64,000 bases of DNA from Pseudovibrio brasiliensis (GCF_018282095.1 NZ_CP074128.1:310001-374000); one strand, 5' to 3'; shown: positions 17,299 through 27,730, counted from the stretch's first letter. The notes: generated by a model from the sequence alone, not told the origin. A program made the numbers and translations.

Positions 17299-18225
17299 AT
17301 GAAACATTTCATTTCAAAACCTTGTCTAAGGGGAATAACTCTGCTGGGCCTCCTGCTTGTGTTGGCGGGGTGTGGCTTGCAGACCTCTCCTGTTGCCGAC
17401 CCCAAAGGCCCCATCGCCATTATTGAGCGGGATCTGCTTTACACCGCCTTCTTCATTATGCTGATTGTGGTTATTCCCGTTTACTTCATGGTGTTCTGGT
17501 TCATCTGGCGCTACCGCGCAAAAGGCGGGACGGGCGAATACAAGCCGGAATGGCACAAATCCACCATTATTGAGGTGTTCGTCTGGTCCATTCCCGCCGC
17601 CATCATCATCACGCTTGGCTATCTGGTCTGGACTTATTCCTACAAACTTGACCCATACAAGAAGATCGCAACGCCGGAAAACACCATCAATGTGCAGGTG
17701 GTGGCGCAGGACTGGAAGTGGCTCTTCATCTACCCGGACCTTGGCATTGCCTCCGTCAACGAACTCGCCTTCCCCGTTGATAAAGCCGTCAGCATGAAGC
17801 TGACCTCAGACACAGTCATGAACTCGCTGCTCATTCCCGCATTAGGGGGACAAATCTATGCCATGGCGGGGATGACCAGTGAGCTGAACCTGAAAGCAAA
17901 TGAAACCGGACGCTTCCGTGGCCGCAACACACAGTACAGCGGCGATGGCTTTGCCATGCAGTTCTTCGACGCGGTGGCGATGACAGAAGAAGAGTTTAAG
18001 GACTGGGTTGCCAACGCCAAAGCGCACTCCAAACCACTCTCCACGGCGACATACGATCAGCTTGCTCAGCCTAGCATTGCCCATGGGGTGGAGTACTTCT
18101 CATGGGTCAAACCGGGCCTGTTTGAAGAGATCCTGAAAAAGTATGCCCGCCGGCCCGAGACTACCTTGCGCAGACATTCGCCAGCGACGACCCAGCCAGC
18201 TTGTGAGGGGGATACACCATGCTAG
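17299..18225 (+). CDS. cyoA: cytochrome o ubiquinol oxidase subunit II
   Basis: Subunit II of the cytochrome bo-type quinol oxidase, 308 residues. It has a lipoprotein signal ending in LAGC, two membrane helices (about 38-65 and 85-110) and a periplasmic cupredoxin domain ([20 protein letters not shown] to [17 protein letters not shown]). The CuA ligands of cytochrome c oxidases are absent, as expected for a quinol oxidase. It is the first of four overlapping or closely spaced genes; its stop overlaps the cyoB start by seven bases (ATGCTAG). Confidence 0.95.
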   Translation: MKHFISKPCLRGITLLGLLLVLAGCGLQTSPVADPKGPIAIIERDLLYTAFFIMLIVVIPVYFMVFWFIWRYRAKGGTGEYKPEWHKSTIIEVFVWSIPAAIIITLGYLVWTYSYKLDPYKKIATPENTINVQVVAQDWKWLFIYPDLGIASVNELAFPVDKAVSMKLTSDTVMNSLLIPALGGQIYAMAGMTSELNLKANETGRFRGRNTQYSGDGFAMQFFDAVAMTEEEFKDWVANAKAHSKPLSTATYDQLAQPSIAHGVEYFSWVKPGLFEEILKKYARRPETTLRRHSPATTQPACEGDTPC

Positions 18226-20216
18226 GAAGATTAGGATTTGACTCCCTCCCCTTCTACAGCGCCATCGCCTTTGGCGGTGCTTCCATCACCGTTCTGGGCG
18301 GACTGGTCGTCTTTCTGCTGGTCACATACTTCGGTAAGTGGCGGTATTTCTGGGATGAATGGCTGACGAGCCTGGACCATAAGCGCATCGGCATCATGTA
18401 CATCGCCCTTGCCATGGTGATGCTGGTGCGCGGCTTTGTGGATGCGCTGATGATGCGCTCACAGCAGGCCATGGCGTTGAATAACGATGGCTACCTTGCG
18501 CCTGAGCACTTCGATCAGGTGTTCAGCTCTCATGGCACGATCATGATCTTTTTCATGGCCATGCCGTTCCTGACAGGCCTCATTAACATTGTTGTGCCGC
18601 AGCAGATTGGTGCGCGGGATGTGGCCTTCCCGTTCATGAACTCCATCAGCTTATGGCTCACTGCAGCCGGGGCCGCGCTGGTGATGGTCTCACTGGTGAT
18701 CGGCAAGTTCTCGACGGCGGGCTGGACTGGTTATCCCCCCTACTCCGGCGCGGAATACAGCCCGGGCGTTGGCGTGGATTACTGGATCTGGGCCCTGCTG
18801 GTCAGTGGGGTTGGCAGCACGATGACGGGGATTAATTTTGTCGTCACGATCATAAAGTGCCGCGCCCCGAAAATGCGCCTGATGCAGATGCCGCTGTTCA
18901 CCTGGACCACCTTATGCACCAGCCTCCTCATGGCTTTCGCATTTCCGGCGCTCACAGTTGTTGCAGCTATGCTCGGCCTGGACCGTATTTTAGGGTTCCA
19001 CTTCTTCACCAATGTTTCAGGTGGCAACATGATGAACTATGCCAACCTGATCTGGATCTGGGGCCACCCGGAAGTTTACATCCTCATTCTGCCCGCGTTC
19101 GGTGTGTTCTCAGAGGTCGTGGCAACCTTCTCGCAGAAAAGGCTTTTTGGCTACAAGTCGCTGGTCTACGCCACGGCGGTTATCACCGTTCTGTCCTTCT
19201 CAGTCTGGCTGCACCACTTCTTCACCATGGGCTCCAGCCCCAATGTGAATGCGGTATTTGGCATCGTGACCATGATCATCGCCGTGCCGACGGGCGTAAA
19301 GATATTCGACTGGGTGTTCACTATGTACAAGGGGCGGATCATCTTCCACCCTGCCATGTTATTCACCATCGGCTTTTTGGTGACCTTCGTGCTCGGCGGC
19401 GTCTCCGGCGTCCTCCTCGCAATCCCCCCCGCCGACTTTTTGATGCATAACTCCACCTTCCTCGTCGCCCACTTTCACAACGTGCTTATCCCCGGCGCGG
19501 TGTTTGGATACTTCGCGGGCTTCCAGTATTGGTTCCCGAAAGCAACCGGTTTCAAACTGGATGAAAAGTGGGGCGCGCGGTCGTTCTGGTTCTGGATTAT
19601 CGGCTTCTACCTTGCCTTTATGCCGCTCTATGCCCTTGGATTTATGGGCATGTCTCGCCGTATGGAGCGTTACGACGTAGCTGAATGGCAGCCGTTCCTG
19701 ATCGTGGCAGCCGTTGGTGCGCTGAGCGTTCTGATCGGCATCTTCTGTCAGGGTATGCAGCTTTACGTCAGCATTCGTGATCGTGAGAAAAACCGCGATA
19801 TCACCGGTGATCCGTACAATGGCAGGACGCTGGAATGGCAAACTGCATCGCCGCCAGTGGAGTATAACTTTGCCAAGATTCCCGATATTCAGGACATCGA
19901 TGCCTTCTGGGATATGAAGCAACGCGGCGTGGCTTATGCCCCTGCCAAGGAGTACGAGGATATCCACTTACCCCGCAACACTGGCATCGGTGTGTTCCTC
20001 GGTGGCCTAGGGTTCCTCATTGGATTTGCGGTCACATGGTACATCTGGTGGCTTGTAGCCCTTGGCTTCCTTGGTGTGCTGGCGTGTTTGATAACTCGCA
20101 GCTCGCAAGACCACACCTATCAGATCATCCCTGCAGCCGAAATTGAGGCCTATGAAAAGGCCCGCATCAAGGCATTGGAGGAAAAGAAACCAACACCGGG
20201 GGATTTCTGGTCATGA
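18219..20216 (+). CDS. cyoB: cytochrome o ubiquinol oxidase subunit I
   Basis: Catalytic subunit, 665 residues and about 15 membrane helices, carrying low-spin haem, the high-spin haem and CuB where oxygen is reduced. Visible are [15 protein letters not shown], with the CuB His and the cross-linked Tyr, the two-His CuB site in [11 protein letters not shown], and [17 protein letters not shown] with haem ligands. It oxidises ubiquinol and pumps protons. The stop overlaps the cyoC start by four bases. Confidence 0.97.
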   Translation: MLGRLGFDSLPFYSAIAFGGASITVLGGLVVFLLVTYFGKWRYFWDEWLTSLDHKRIGIMYIALAMVMLVRGFVDALMMRSQQAMALNNDGYLAPEHFDQVFSSHGTIMIFFMAMPFLTGLINIVVPQQIGARDVAFPFMNSISLWLTAAGAALVMVSLVIGKFSTAGWTGYPPYSGAEYSPGVGVDYWIWALLVSGVGSTMTGINFVVTIIKCRAPKMRLMQMPLFTWTTLCTSLLMAFAFPALTVVAAMLGLDRILGFHFFTNVSGGNMMNYANLIWIWGHPEVYILILPAFGVFSEVVATFSQKRLFGYKSLVYATAVITVLSFSVWLHHFFTMGSSPNVNAVFGIVTMIIAVPTGVKIFDWVFTMYKGRIIFHPAMLFTIGFLVTFVLGGVSGVLLAIPPADFLMHNSTFLVAHFHNVLIPGAVFGYFAGFQYWFPKATGFKLDEKWGARSFWFWIIGFYLAFMPLYALGFMGMSRRMERYDVAEWQPFLIVAAVGALSVLIGIFCQGMQLYVSIRDREKNRDITGDPYNGRTLEWQTASPPVEYNFAKIPDIQDIDAFWDMKQRGVAYAPAKEYEDIHLPRNTGIGVFLGGLGFLIGFAVTWYIWWLVALGFLGVLACLITRSSQDHTYQIIPAAEIEAYEKARIKALEEKKPTPGDFWS

Positions 20217-20821
20217 ACACATACAGCCCTAAAACCACCGGCTCTCCCGGCCCGACGGAAGAAACCTTAGACATCAGAGACTTGGGCTTCTGGCTCTACC
20301 TGATGACAGATGCGATCATCTTCTCGCTTCTGTTTGCAACCTACGTGGTCATGTTTCAAAACACGGCCACGGGGCCTTTGCCCATTGAGGTGTTTGATAT
20401 CAAGCACGTCTTTGGCGAAACCATGTTCCTGCTCTTTTCCAGCGTAACGTTTGGCTTCGCCTCACTGGCCTCCGTTAGGGAGCATAAAAGTCAGGCTGTG
20501 TTCTGGCTGATTGTCACCATTGTGCTCGGCTTAGGCTTTATTTCGCTGGAAGTGATTGAATTTATTGGCATGATCCAATCCGACGCCGGACCGCAGACCA
20601 GCGGCTTCCTCACCGCGTTCTTCACATTGGTGGGGACACATGGGGCGCATGTCAGCCTCGGCATGATCGGGATCCTGGTGATGATCTTCCAGATCCTAAT
20701 CAAAGGCCTGACCTCTCCGGTCAAATCCCGTCTCCATCGCCTCGGCATGTTTTGGCACTTCCTGGACATCGTCTGGATCGGCATTTTCTCAATCGTCTAC
20801 ATGCCCGGCTGGCTTATTTAG
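20213..20821 (+). CDS. cyoC: cytochrome o ubiquinol oxidase subunit III
   Basis: A 202-residue, five-helix subunit [27 protein letters not shown] at the start and [20 protein letters not shown] near the middle are the expected family segments. It stabilises the catalytic core. It overlaps cyoB and is followed after nine bases by cyoD. Confidence 0.95.
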   Translation: MNTYSPKTTGSPGPTEETLDIRDLGFWLYLMTDAIIFSLLFATYVVMFQNTATGPLPIEVFDIKHVFGETMFLLFSSVTFGFASLASVREHKSQAVFWLIVTIVLGLGFISLEVIEFIGMIQSDAGPQTSGFLTAFFTLVGTHGAHVSLGMIGILVMIFQILIKGLTSPVKSRLHRLGMFWHFLDIVWIGIFSIVYMPGWLI

Positions 20822-20830
20822 GAGAGCAAG

Positions 20831-21130
20831 ATGCACCCGCAATCTCACAGTGCAAAGAGGCTGATCACCGGGTTTATCCTCGCCCTGGCGCTCACCTTAA
20901 TCCCCTTCGCCGCCGTCTGGACCATGGCCTTTCCGGTAGAGCTGACCTTCGGCATTATCGCCCTATGCGCGCTGGTGCAGGTGGGCGTGCACCTGCACTA
21001 CTTCCTCGGCATCGACAGCCGTACACCCATTGAGAACGTGCTGGCCATGAGCTTTGCCGGCGTTCTCATCTTCCTGATGGTCGGCGGTACGCTCTGGATT
21101 ATGTTTGATCTTTACGAGCGGATGATGTGA
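20831..21130 (+). CDS. cyoD: cytochrome o ubiquinol oxidase subunit IV
   Basis: A 99-residue small membrane subunit with three helices and the family segment ALVQVGVHLHYFLGID. AGGAG lies close upstream of the ATG. It is the last gene of the oxidase operon: no cyoE (haem O synthase) follows, so that enzyme must be elsewhere. Its last 32 bases overlap the 3' end of the convergent glycosyltransferase gene. Confidence 0.93.
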   Translation: MHPQSHSAKRLITGFILALALTLIPFAAVWTMAFPVELTFGIIALCALVQVGVHLHYFLGIDSRTPIENVLAMSFAGVLIFLMVGGTLWIMFDLYERMM

Positions 21131-22160
21131 GGACATCCTTGGTCTCGTGAGGTTGCTCTCCGGAGAAGCTCACGAGATTTTCCAGAAAATCCTGTACGGA
21201 CTGTTCCCACGAGAAGGTTTTGGCGTGAGCAATGCAATCCTCTGATTTCATTGGTAAAGCCCGTTTGATGGCACGGGCCAGATCTTCATCGATCGCGCCG
21301 ACTGGAGCATCGCCAATGATGTCCTTCGGCCCCGTTACCGGATAAGCTGCCACGGGGATACCACAGGCCATCGCCTCCAGATTGACGAGCCCGAACGTGT
21401 CCGTTTTGGACGGAAACACCATCACATCAGCCCCACAGTAGGCCTCAATCAGATCATCTCCCGTCTTGGCACCCGTAAACACCGCATCTGGATAGTGCTT
21501 GGAAAGAGACACCAAATCAGGGCCATCGCCCACCAGAACCTTGGTGCCTGAAAGATTGAGATCCAGAAAGGCTTCCAGATTTTTCTCCGGCGCAATCCGC
21601 CCCACATAGAGCATCACGGGTTTGGGATAGTGAGCAAACACCTGAGACGGAATAGGTCGAAAGTTCTTCAGCTCCACCCCCCGCTGCCAACGCACCACTC
21701 GCTTGATGCCAATGTTGCGGGCTGCCTCCACCATCGTCTGTGTGGTGACCATGGTCTGAGCGGCCTGATTGTGGAACTTTATCAGCCACTTATAAAACCA
21801 CGCGGTGGGTAGACCTGTGCGCATGGAGGCATACTCGGGGAACTTGGAGAGCCATGAACTGGTGAACTTGTACCCGTTGCGTCTGCAATATTTCCGTGCA
21901 GCCCACCCCAACGGCCCCTCTGTCATCACATGCAGCGCATCTGGCTTCAGCTCCCGCAACAGTTTGGAGAGCTTGTAATAGGGAAACAGCGCCAGCTTGA
22001 TATCGGGATAGGTCGGCAACGGCATTTGGTGGAACTGGTCCGGTGTGATCAGGATAACCTCATGCCCCAGCGCTGTGAGTTCCCGGCGTGTAATGCCCAG
22101 AACGCGGACAACGCCGTTGATTTGCGGATGCCAGGCATCGGAGACGATAACGATCTTCAT
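21099..22160 (-). CDS. GT4-type glycosyltransferase, candidate sulfolipid synthase
   Basis: A GT-B glycosyltransferase of 353 residues from ATG 22160. The N-terminal IVIVSDAWHPQINGVVRVL is typical of SqdX/PimB/MgtA-like GT4 enzymes. The donor site includes VGRIAPEKNLEAFLD and the EX7E-like PSKTDTFGLVNLEAMACG, where Asp replaces the first Glu. It lies 18 bases downstream of sqdB on the same strand, which suggests that it transfers sulfoquinovose from UDP to diacylglycerol as SqdX does in cyanobacteria. Transfer of glucose to a lipid is the main alternative. The gene end overlaps cyoD tail to tail by 32 bases. Confidence 0.85.
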   Translation of the reverse strand: MKIVIVSDAWHPQINGVVRVLGITRRELTALGHEVILITPDQFHQMPLPTYPDIKLALFPYYKLSKLLRELKPDALHVMTEGPLGWAARKYCRRNGYKFTSSWLSKFPEYASMRTGLPTAWFYKWLIKFHNQAAQTMVTTQTMVEAARNIGIKRVVRWQRGVELKNFRPIPSQVFAHYPKPVMLYVGRIAPEKNLEAFLDLNLSGTKVLVGDGPDLVSLSKHYPDAVFTGAKTGDDLIEAYCGADVMVFPSKTDTFGLVNLEAMACGIPVAAYPVTGPKDIIGDAPVGAIDEDLARAIKRALPMKSEDCIAHAKTFSWEQSVQDFLENLVSFSGEQPHETKDVLTSSARKDQT

Positions 22161-22178
22161 CAACCAATCCCTGCAGAG

Positions 22179-23336
22179 CTACCAGAGGGACAGGCAGGGG
22201 ATCTTGGTGGTGTCACAGCGATCAGAATATTTTCGCGCAATTTCAGTTACTTCGTCCAGCAACCGGTCGCTGAGCGTGATTGGCTTTAGCCCCATCTCCA
22301 GAAACTGATGATTGGCCACCATCAGGTCATTTTCAGCAGCTTCCTTGCGGGGATTATCCAGATACGCGATCTCCACATCGGTCATTTGGGCCACCATCTC
22401 GGCTAAATCTTTTACCCGGTGCACCTCGGTCATCTGGTTGAGAATTTTAACCCGCTCTCCCCGCTCAGGTGGGTTTTCGACCGCCAGCTGAACACAGCGC
22501 ACGGTATCCTGAATATGGATAAAGGCCCGCTTTTGCCCACCCGTTCCATGCACCGTCAGCGGGTACCCAATCGCACCTTGCATGAGGAAACGATTGAGGA
22601 CAGTGCCGTAGTCACCATCGTAATCGAACCGGTTGATCAGCCGCTCATCCAGGGAAGTCTGTTCGGTCTGCGTGCCCCAGACAATACCCTGATGCAGGTC
22701 CGTAATCCGCAGTCCGTAGTTCTTGGCATAGAACTGGAAGAACAGCTGATCCTGCGATTTGGTCATGTGGTAGATGGAGCCCGGGCTTGTGGGATAAAGG
22801 ATCTCCTGCTCCCGTAGATCCCCGTTCACATCCAGATGAACGCGCAGGTACCCTTCAGGGATTTCACAGCCCACAGTACTGTATCCGTACACCCCCATGG
22901 TCCCCAGATGTACCAGATGAGGATCTAGTTCCGCTTCCACTATCGCGGACAGCACATCGTTGGTGGCGTTGAGATTGTTGGAGACCGTATAGCGTCGATG
23001 CCATGAGGACTTCATGGAGTATGGTGCAGCTCGCTGTTCCGCAAAGTGGATGATGGCATCCGGCTTTTCCGTTCTCAGCAGCTGCAAAAACCGGTCGTAA
23101 TCCACGCCGAGCGTGATGTTGGCAAAGCGGATTGATTTGCCCGTCAGTTCCTCCCAGGTTGCCAGTCGCTCACTGATTGGTTGGATGGGCGTGAGCGAGG
23201 TGACCTCAAGCTCAACGTCAATTTTGCGGTGGGACAGGTTGTCGACGATGATGACATCATGGCCAAGGCTGGAGAACAAAAGACTCGTGGGCCAGCCGCA
23301 AAAACCGTCGCCGCCCAGTACCATAACTTTACCCAC
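22179..23336 (-). CDS. sqdB: UDP-sulfoquinovose synthase
   Basis: A 385-residue extended short-chain dehydrogenase. It begins with [19 protein letters not shown], the NAD-binding loop with the GGDGxCGW form specific to SQD1/SqdB. Other close matches to SQD1 are [20 protein letters not shown] with the catalytic Thr, the YHMTK catalytic Tyr/Lys pair, [10 protein letters not shown] and the late [14 protein letters not shown]. The enzyme makes UDP-sulfoquinovose from UDP-glucose and sulfite for the head group of the sulfolipid SQDG. The start is GTG 23336; ATG 23324 is an alternative. It leads a two-gene operon with the GT4 gene. Confidence 0.93.
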   Translation of the reverse strand: MGKVMVLGGDGFCGWPTSLLFSSLGHDVIIVDNLSHRKIDVELEVTSLTPIQPISERLATWEELTGKSIRFANITLGVDYDRFLQLLRTEKPDAIIHFAEQRAAPYSMKSSWHRRYTVSNNLNATNDVLSAIVEAELDPHLVHLGTMGVYGYSTVGCEIPEGYLRVHLDVNGDLREQEILYPTSPGSIYHMTKSQDQLFFQFYAKNYGLRITDLHQGIVWGTQTEQTSLDERLINRFDYDGDYGTVLNRFLMQGAIGYPLTVHGTGGQKRAFIHIQDTVRCVQLAVENPPERGERVKILNQMTEVHRVKDLAEMVAQMTDVEIAYLDNPRKEAAENDLMVANHQFLEMGLKPITLSDRLLDEVTEIARKYSDRCDTTKIPCLSLW

Positions 23337-23913
23337 GAAATCGCCCTTCCCGCCGACTCACCCAGTTCAAAGTGAGGTAGCATCCTATTGGTACAGACTG
23401 ATGAACCCATGGCATTGCTGTTCAGGAACCCCTGATCCGGCAAAACAGGCCCTGCATAATTAGCCCCAACTCTTTCAGGTGGTCACAATGCGCAGTCCAA
23501 ACACAGGCTAGATAAGCACGTGCGCCGGAAGGCTTCATCTCCGTAAAATCAAGGGCAAAAGGCTACTGGCAGGCTGGTAAATCAGAAGCTCAATCAGAGT
23601 ACCGCACGCGGAATGTTCATAACTCGGGCTAATTTTGTTTCATTTCACCGAAATATTTCGTCTTGCCCGCAACGTGATTTTCACGTCTGTCACCAAGATT
23701 CAGTCCTTGCGAAATTTCCAGAGAGACGTAACGGTCCGCTACGTCTTTTTTTAGAGGCGTTGATCACATGCAGAGCCGATGCAAAGTTGCGTTATGGAAG
23801 AGATCTAGACAATATAATTACATTTTCTCAGTAATAACGGCCTGTACTTCTTCAAAAAACGCTCTCTAATATATCTCATATTTCAGTGAATTTGTTTTGG
23901 GAGAGGGACACCA
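23337..23913. other. 577-base gap with an orphan plus-strand terminator
   Basis: No convincing protein gene. It separates sqdB (minus) from dctP (plus). It contains an ACGTGA/TCACGT hairpin at 23672-23686 and a clear intrinsic terminator at 23724-23752 that no annotated gene explains, so a small RNA or a leader attenuator for dctP is possible. Confidence 0.55.
23724..23752 (+). terminator. orphan intrinsic terminator
   Basis: AGACGTA (23724-23730) pairs with TACGTCT (23740-23746), and seven consecutive T's end the element. There is no plus-strand gene upstream for more than 2.5 kb. Confidence 0.75.
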
Positions 23914-24903
23914 ATGAGAGTAAAACTGATTTCAATGCTGGGCGCTGCCGCGCTTTCTTTAACCAGCGTCACTGCAATGGCTGCTGAAACAATTCGCGTT
24001 ACTTTGCAGCTGCCTGAGACCCACAGTCTGGGCAAGAACTGGAACGCCTTTAAGAAAATCATTGAAGAGAAGTCCAATGGCGAACTGAGCCTTCAGCTCT
24101 TCCCGTCTGCTCAGCTGTTTAAAGATAAGGAAGTGCCGGAAGCTGTTGGTTCTGGCGCGATTGAAGCAGGTTCAGCATTTCTTGGCCGCTTCGCCGGGTC
24201 TGTTCCGGCTGTTGAGATCGTGAACCTGCCGTTCTTCTTCCGAGATGAAGCACACCTTCGCGCTGCTGCTGCCAACGGGTCGCCGATGCGTGAGATTCTC
24301 GATAAAGCAGTTCTGGAGGAAACCGGTGCCCGCGTTCTGTGGTGGCAGGCTTATGGCCGTAACATCTATCTGAACAATGGCGATCCGATCAGAACACCGG
24401 AAGACATTGAAGGCCAGAAAGTCCGCACCTACGGCAAAGTTTTGGGCTGGACTGTGGAAGCATTGGGCGGTGCTCCGACACTGATGTCCGGTTCCAAACA
24501 GTTCCTCGCGTACCAGCAGGGCGCTGTTGATGTGGGTATGACCGGCACCTCCGGTGTGACCAGCCGCAAGCTTTATGAAGTGATGGAGAACATGACGCTC
24601 TCCTATGACTTTGCCATTGAATTTGTTGCGGTGATCAACAACGACTTCTTCGAGAGCCTTTCTGAAGAAAACCAGAAGATCATTCTGGACGCTGCCGCCG
24701 TTGTCGAAAAGCAGCTGCGTGAAGAGGTGTACTCTGGCGAAGATGCCTTGGTTGAAAGCGTTGCGGACAAGATCAACGTGATCCGCCTGAGCGATGAAGA
24801 ACGCGCCAAGTGGGTAGAAGCAACCGCTTCTGTTCAGGACCGTTTTGTGGAAGCCGCAGGCCCTGTTGCACAGCAGGCAATTGACGCTGCTAAGGGCATG
24901 TAA
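23914..24903 (+). CDS. TRAP transporter substrate-binding protein (DctP)
   Basis: Periplasmic receptor of a TRAP system, 329 residues, with a Sec signal peptide ending near AMA-AETIRV. DctP features include LQLPETHSLGKNWNAFKK, the conserved arginine region GQKVRTYGKVLGW that clamps a carboxylate, and VDVGMTGTSGVTSRKLYEV. GGGAGAGGGA precedes the ATG. It is followed by a small terminator and then the membrane subunits and a C-C lyase, so the ligand is probably a di- or tricarboxylic acid used by that lyase. Confidence 0.93.
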   Translation: MRVKLISMLGAAALSLTSVTAMAAETIRVTLQLPETHSLGKNWNAFKKIIEEKSNGELSLQLFPSAQLFKDKEVPEAVGSGAIEAGSAFLGRFAGSVPAVEIVNLPFFFRDEAHLRAAAANGSPMREILDKAVLEETGARVLWWQAYGRNIYLNNGDPIRTPEDIEGQKVRTYGKVLGWTVEALGGAPTLMSGSKQFLAYQQGAVDVGMTGTSGVTSRKLYEVMENMTLSYDFAIEFVAVINNDFFESLSEENQKIILDAAAVVEKQLREEVYSGEDALVESVADKINVIRLSDEERAKWVEATASVQDRFVEAAGPVAQQAIDAAKGM

Positions 24904-24936
24904 GGCCTTCCTGCCTTCACCATCTTAAATCTGGAG

Positions 24937-24960
24937 AAGGAGCCGTCTGGCTCCTTTTCT
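24937..24960 (+). terminator. partial terminator between dctP and dctQM
   Basis: AAGGAGCC (24937-24944) pairs with GGCTCCTT (24949-24956) around GTCT, followed by tttct. Its place after the binding-protein gene suits a leaky terminator that gives more receptor than permease. Confidence 0.8.
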
Positions 24961-25069
24961 GCCCATCCAATCTGTTGGATCCCCTTTTATTTGAGGGAGA
25001 CGGCTGCACACAGAGATCGCTTCAGCCCGTGCAGTTCAGCTCTCCGGCAAATCCGTTTGGTGCTCAGCC

Positions 25070-25576
25070 GTGATTAAGCTCATAGATTACATCTCCGAAT
25101 TCACCGGCAAATTTGCTGCCTGGGTGTTTTTCGCAATTGGTTTTTTCATCTGTTACGAAGTTGTTGCGCGATATGTCTTCAACAGCCCAACCGTTTGGGT
25201 GGATGAAGTCTCCCGTATCGGTCAGATCTGGGGGGCTTATCTGGCGGGAGCTTTTGCTCTCAAACACCGCGAGATGATCGTGATTGATGTGGCCTTTCGC
25301 CGTCCGGATACGCTGGTGCGCAAGGTGGTTGAGACCTTCTCTATTCTGGTGATCCTGATCTTCTGCATCACGGCTGTCTGGTACGGCTATGGTCTCTGGT
25401 ACAAGTCACTGCTGCGCGGCCACACCACGGATACCTATCTTGCCCTGCCAAAGTGGTTCACCCACGCTTCAGTCTGGGTTGGCTTCGCCTTGCTCGGCCT
25501 GCAAGCCATGGCCGAAGCGGTGAAGATCTGGCGCAATGGCGTGCCAGCTGATGACACACTGGAACACGAGATTTAG
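25070..25576 (+). CDS. TRAP transporter small permease (DctQ)
   Basis: A four-helix membrane protein of 168 residues. VVARYVFNSPTVWVDEVSRI and GAYLAGAFALKHREMIVIDV are the typical DctQ segments. It bridges the large permease. The start codon is GTG 25070 without a strong ribosome site, so it is provisional. The large permease follows after nine bases. Confidence 0.92.
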   Translation: MIKLIDYISEFTGKFAAWVFFAIGFFICYEVVARYVFNSPTVWVDEVSRIGQIWGAYLAGAFALKHREMIVIDVAFRRPDTLVRKVVETFSILVILIFCITAVWYGYGLWYKSLLRGHTTDTYLALPKWFTHASVWVGFALLGLQAMAEAVKIWRNGVPADDTLEHEI

Positions 25577-25585
25577 GGGCGAAAG

Positions 25586-26857
25586 ATGACTGCATTTCTC
25601 ATTCTTGCAGCCCTGCTGCTGCTTTTGGTTTTCCGCGTTCCTGTCGCATTCGCGCTTGGCTCGCTCGGAGTTTTCCTGCTCTGGTACTTCCCGCTGCCGC
25701 TTAACGCCGTGCCGCAGCGCCTTTACGGCTCCATGGATAGTTTCGAGCTGCTGGCTGTGCCCATGTTCCTGCTCATGTCCAACGTGCTTCTGAAAGGCGG
25801 CGTGGGCAAAGATCTTTTTGCGGCCGTGCAAAGCTGGGTCGGGCATTGGCCGGGGGGGCTCGGCGTAGCGACGATCCTGTCCTGCGGTCTGTTTTCAGCT
25901 GTTTCCGGCTCTTCCGTTGCCACCGCAGCAACCATCGCAACTGTGGCGATCCCTGAGATGACCTCTCGCGGTTATGAACGCCCGTTTGTACTGGGCATGC
26001 TGGCTGCTGGGGGTACGCTGGGTATCCTCATTCCACCGTCTATTCCGTTGATCCTCTATGGCATTGTGACAGAAACCTCGATCCCGAAATTGTTCTTGGC
26101 AGGCATCGGGCCGGGCCTGTTTCTCGCCAGCGTGTTCATCATCTACGGCATGCTCTATTCGCGCTTTAACAGCAATTATGAGCGGGTGGAAAAGGCGAGC
26201 TGGGCAGAGCGCCGACGGGCAACCTTTATGGCCCTGCCAACCATGTTGTTGGCTGGATCAATCATCGGCTCGATCTACATGGGCATCGCCACTCCTTCTG
26301 AAAGCGCAGGCATTGGCTTTGTTATGGCGCTCCTCATCACGTTTGCCATGGGACGCATGAACTTGGAGAAGATGAAGGAAGCCACCTACAAGTCCATGAA
26401 GACCACCACCATGGTGTTCCTCATCATTGCCGGGGCCAAAGTCTTCTCCTACGCCATCACGCTCTACCGCTTGCCGCAGGATATCTCCACGCTGCTCACC
26501 TCCAACATTTCTGAGCCCGGCATGTTCATTCTTGCCGTTGGTCTGGTGCTGCTGATTGTCGGGTTTTTCCTGGAATCCCTCAGCATGTTGCTGATCATGG
26601 TGCCTGTGTTGTTCCCGGCGCTGGAAGGCATGTTCATCGACCCAATCTGGTTCGGCATCTTCTTCGTGGTTCTGATTGAGACTGCGCTGATCACACCGCC
26701 TGTGGGGATGAACCTCTTTATCATTCAAGCCGTTGGGGGAGCAAAACTGTCAGAGGTTGCCAAAGGGGCGTGGCCGTTTGCGCTGATGATGCTGGCAACA
26801 GCGGCCTTGCTTTACTTTTGGCAAGGGCTTGCCCTGTATATCCCTTACAACACCTAG
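25586..26857 (+). CDS. TRAP transporter large permease (DctM)
   Basis: A 423-residue membrane protein of 12 or more helices. Family segments include GLFSAVSGSSVATAATIATVA, GTLGILIPPSIPLILYG and ITPPVGMNLFIIQAV. It is the translocation subunit that couples sodium influx to uptake. It is co-transcribed with dctQ and followed after 18 bases by the lyase gene. Confidence 0.95.
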   Translation: MTAFLILAALLLLLVFRVPVAFALGSLGVFLLWYFPLPLNAVPQRLYGSMDSFELLAVPMFLLMSNVLLKGGVGKDLFAAVQSWVGHWPGGLGVATILSCGLFSAVSGSSVATAATIATVAIPEMTSRGYERPFVLGMLAAGGTLGILIPPSIPLILYGIVTETSIPKLFLAGIGPGLFLASVFIIYGMLYSRFNSNYERVEKASWAERRRATFMALPTMLLAGSIIGSIYMGIATPSESAGIGFVMALLITFAMGRMNLEKMKEATYKSMKTTTMVFLIIAGAKVFSYAITLYRLPQDISTLLTSNISEPGMFILAVGLVLLIVGFFLESLSMLLIMVPVLFPALEGMFIDPIWFGIFFVVLIETALITPPVGMNLFIIQAVGGAKLSEVAKGAWPFALMMLATAALLYFWQGLALYIPYNT

Positions 26858-26875
26858 AAAACGGGAAGCTCAGAG

Positions 26876-27730
26876 ATGTCAAAAGTTCAAGCACTGAAAG
26901 CACTTTTTGAGAGCGGTGAATTGCACGTTACGCCTTGCTGTTGGAATGCACTTTCCGCACGGCTGATTGAGCAAGCAGGCTTCCCGCTTGCTTTCATGAG
27001 CGGCTTTGGTGTTTCGGCCTCCCGCCTTGGACAACCCGATGCTGGGCTCATCTCCTACGCAGAGATGGTTGATCAGGCCCGCAACATTGCCTCTGCCACC
27101 AGTATTCCAGTGATTGGGGACGGGGATACAGGTTACGGCAACGCGCTCAACGTCAAGCGCACGGTCAAAGGCTATGCCAGCGCGGGCATGGCCTGTGTGA
27201 TGATTGAAGATCAGGTAGCGCCCAAACGCTGCGGTCACACAAAGGGCAAGCACGTGGTGGAGCGGGATGAGGCGTTCATGCGCATACGGGCAGCGGTTGA
27301 TGCCAAAAATGAAGGCGCTGACATCCTCATCCTCGCCCGCACAGATGCTCGCGCTGAACATGGTTTGGATGAAGCCATTGCACGCGCCCAAACCTTCCGC
27401 GAGATCGGTGCGGACATGACCTTCGTGGAAGCACCGCGAACCGTTGAAGAAATGAATCGTTATTGCGATGAAGTGGAAGGCCCCAAGATGGCAAACATGC
27501 TGGAAGGCGGACTAACGCCCTTCCTTCAACCCGCTGAGCTACAAGAGCTGGGCTACACCATCTCCACCTACCCCTTCACCGGCCTCATGGCCATGATCAA
27601 AGCGCAACAAGACGCTCTGGCCCAAATGAAGCAAGGCATATTCCCCGACCCAGCCATGACCTTCGAAGATCTGCAAAAAGCCGTCGGCTTCGATGCGTAC
27701 TACGAAGCTGAGGAGCGGTACCGGCATTAG
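26876..27730 (+). CDS. isocitrate lyase/PEP mutase superfamily C-C lyase
   Basis: A 284-residue TIM-barrel enzyme. DGDTGYGNALNV carries the metal-binding Asp and EDQVAPKRCGHTKGKHV carries the KRCGH motif with the catalytic Cys of methylisocitrate lyase and dimethylmalate lyase. This loop argues for C-C bond cleavage; phosphoenolpyruvate mutases have a different sequence here. The product would be pyruvate (or another 2-oxo acid) plus a second acid. It is the last gene of the TRAP operon, which implies that the substrate is imported by DctPQM. The exact substrate is not visible. Confidence 0.88.
   Translation: MSKVQALKALFESGELHVTPCCWNALSARLIEQAGFPLAFMSGFGVSASRLGQPDAGLISYAEMVDQARNIASATSIPVIGDGDTGYGNALNVKRTVKGYASAGMACVMIEDQVAPKRCGHTKGKHVVERDEAFMRIRAAVDAKNEGADILILARTDARAEHGLDEAIARAQTFREIGADMTFVEAPRTVEEMNRYCDEVEGPKMANMLEGGLTPFLQPAELQELGYTISTYPFTGLMAMIKAQQDALAQMKQGIFPDPAMTFEDLQKAVGFDAYYEAEERYRH

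Noticed and set aside
26876-27730. Phosphoenolpyruvate phosphonomutase
   Set aside because: The active-site loop reads PKRCGH with the lyase cysteine, which mutases lack.
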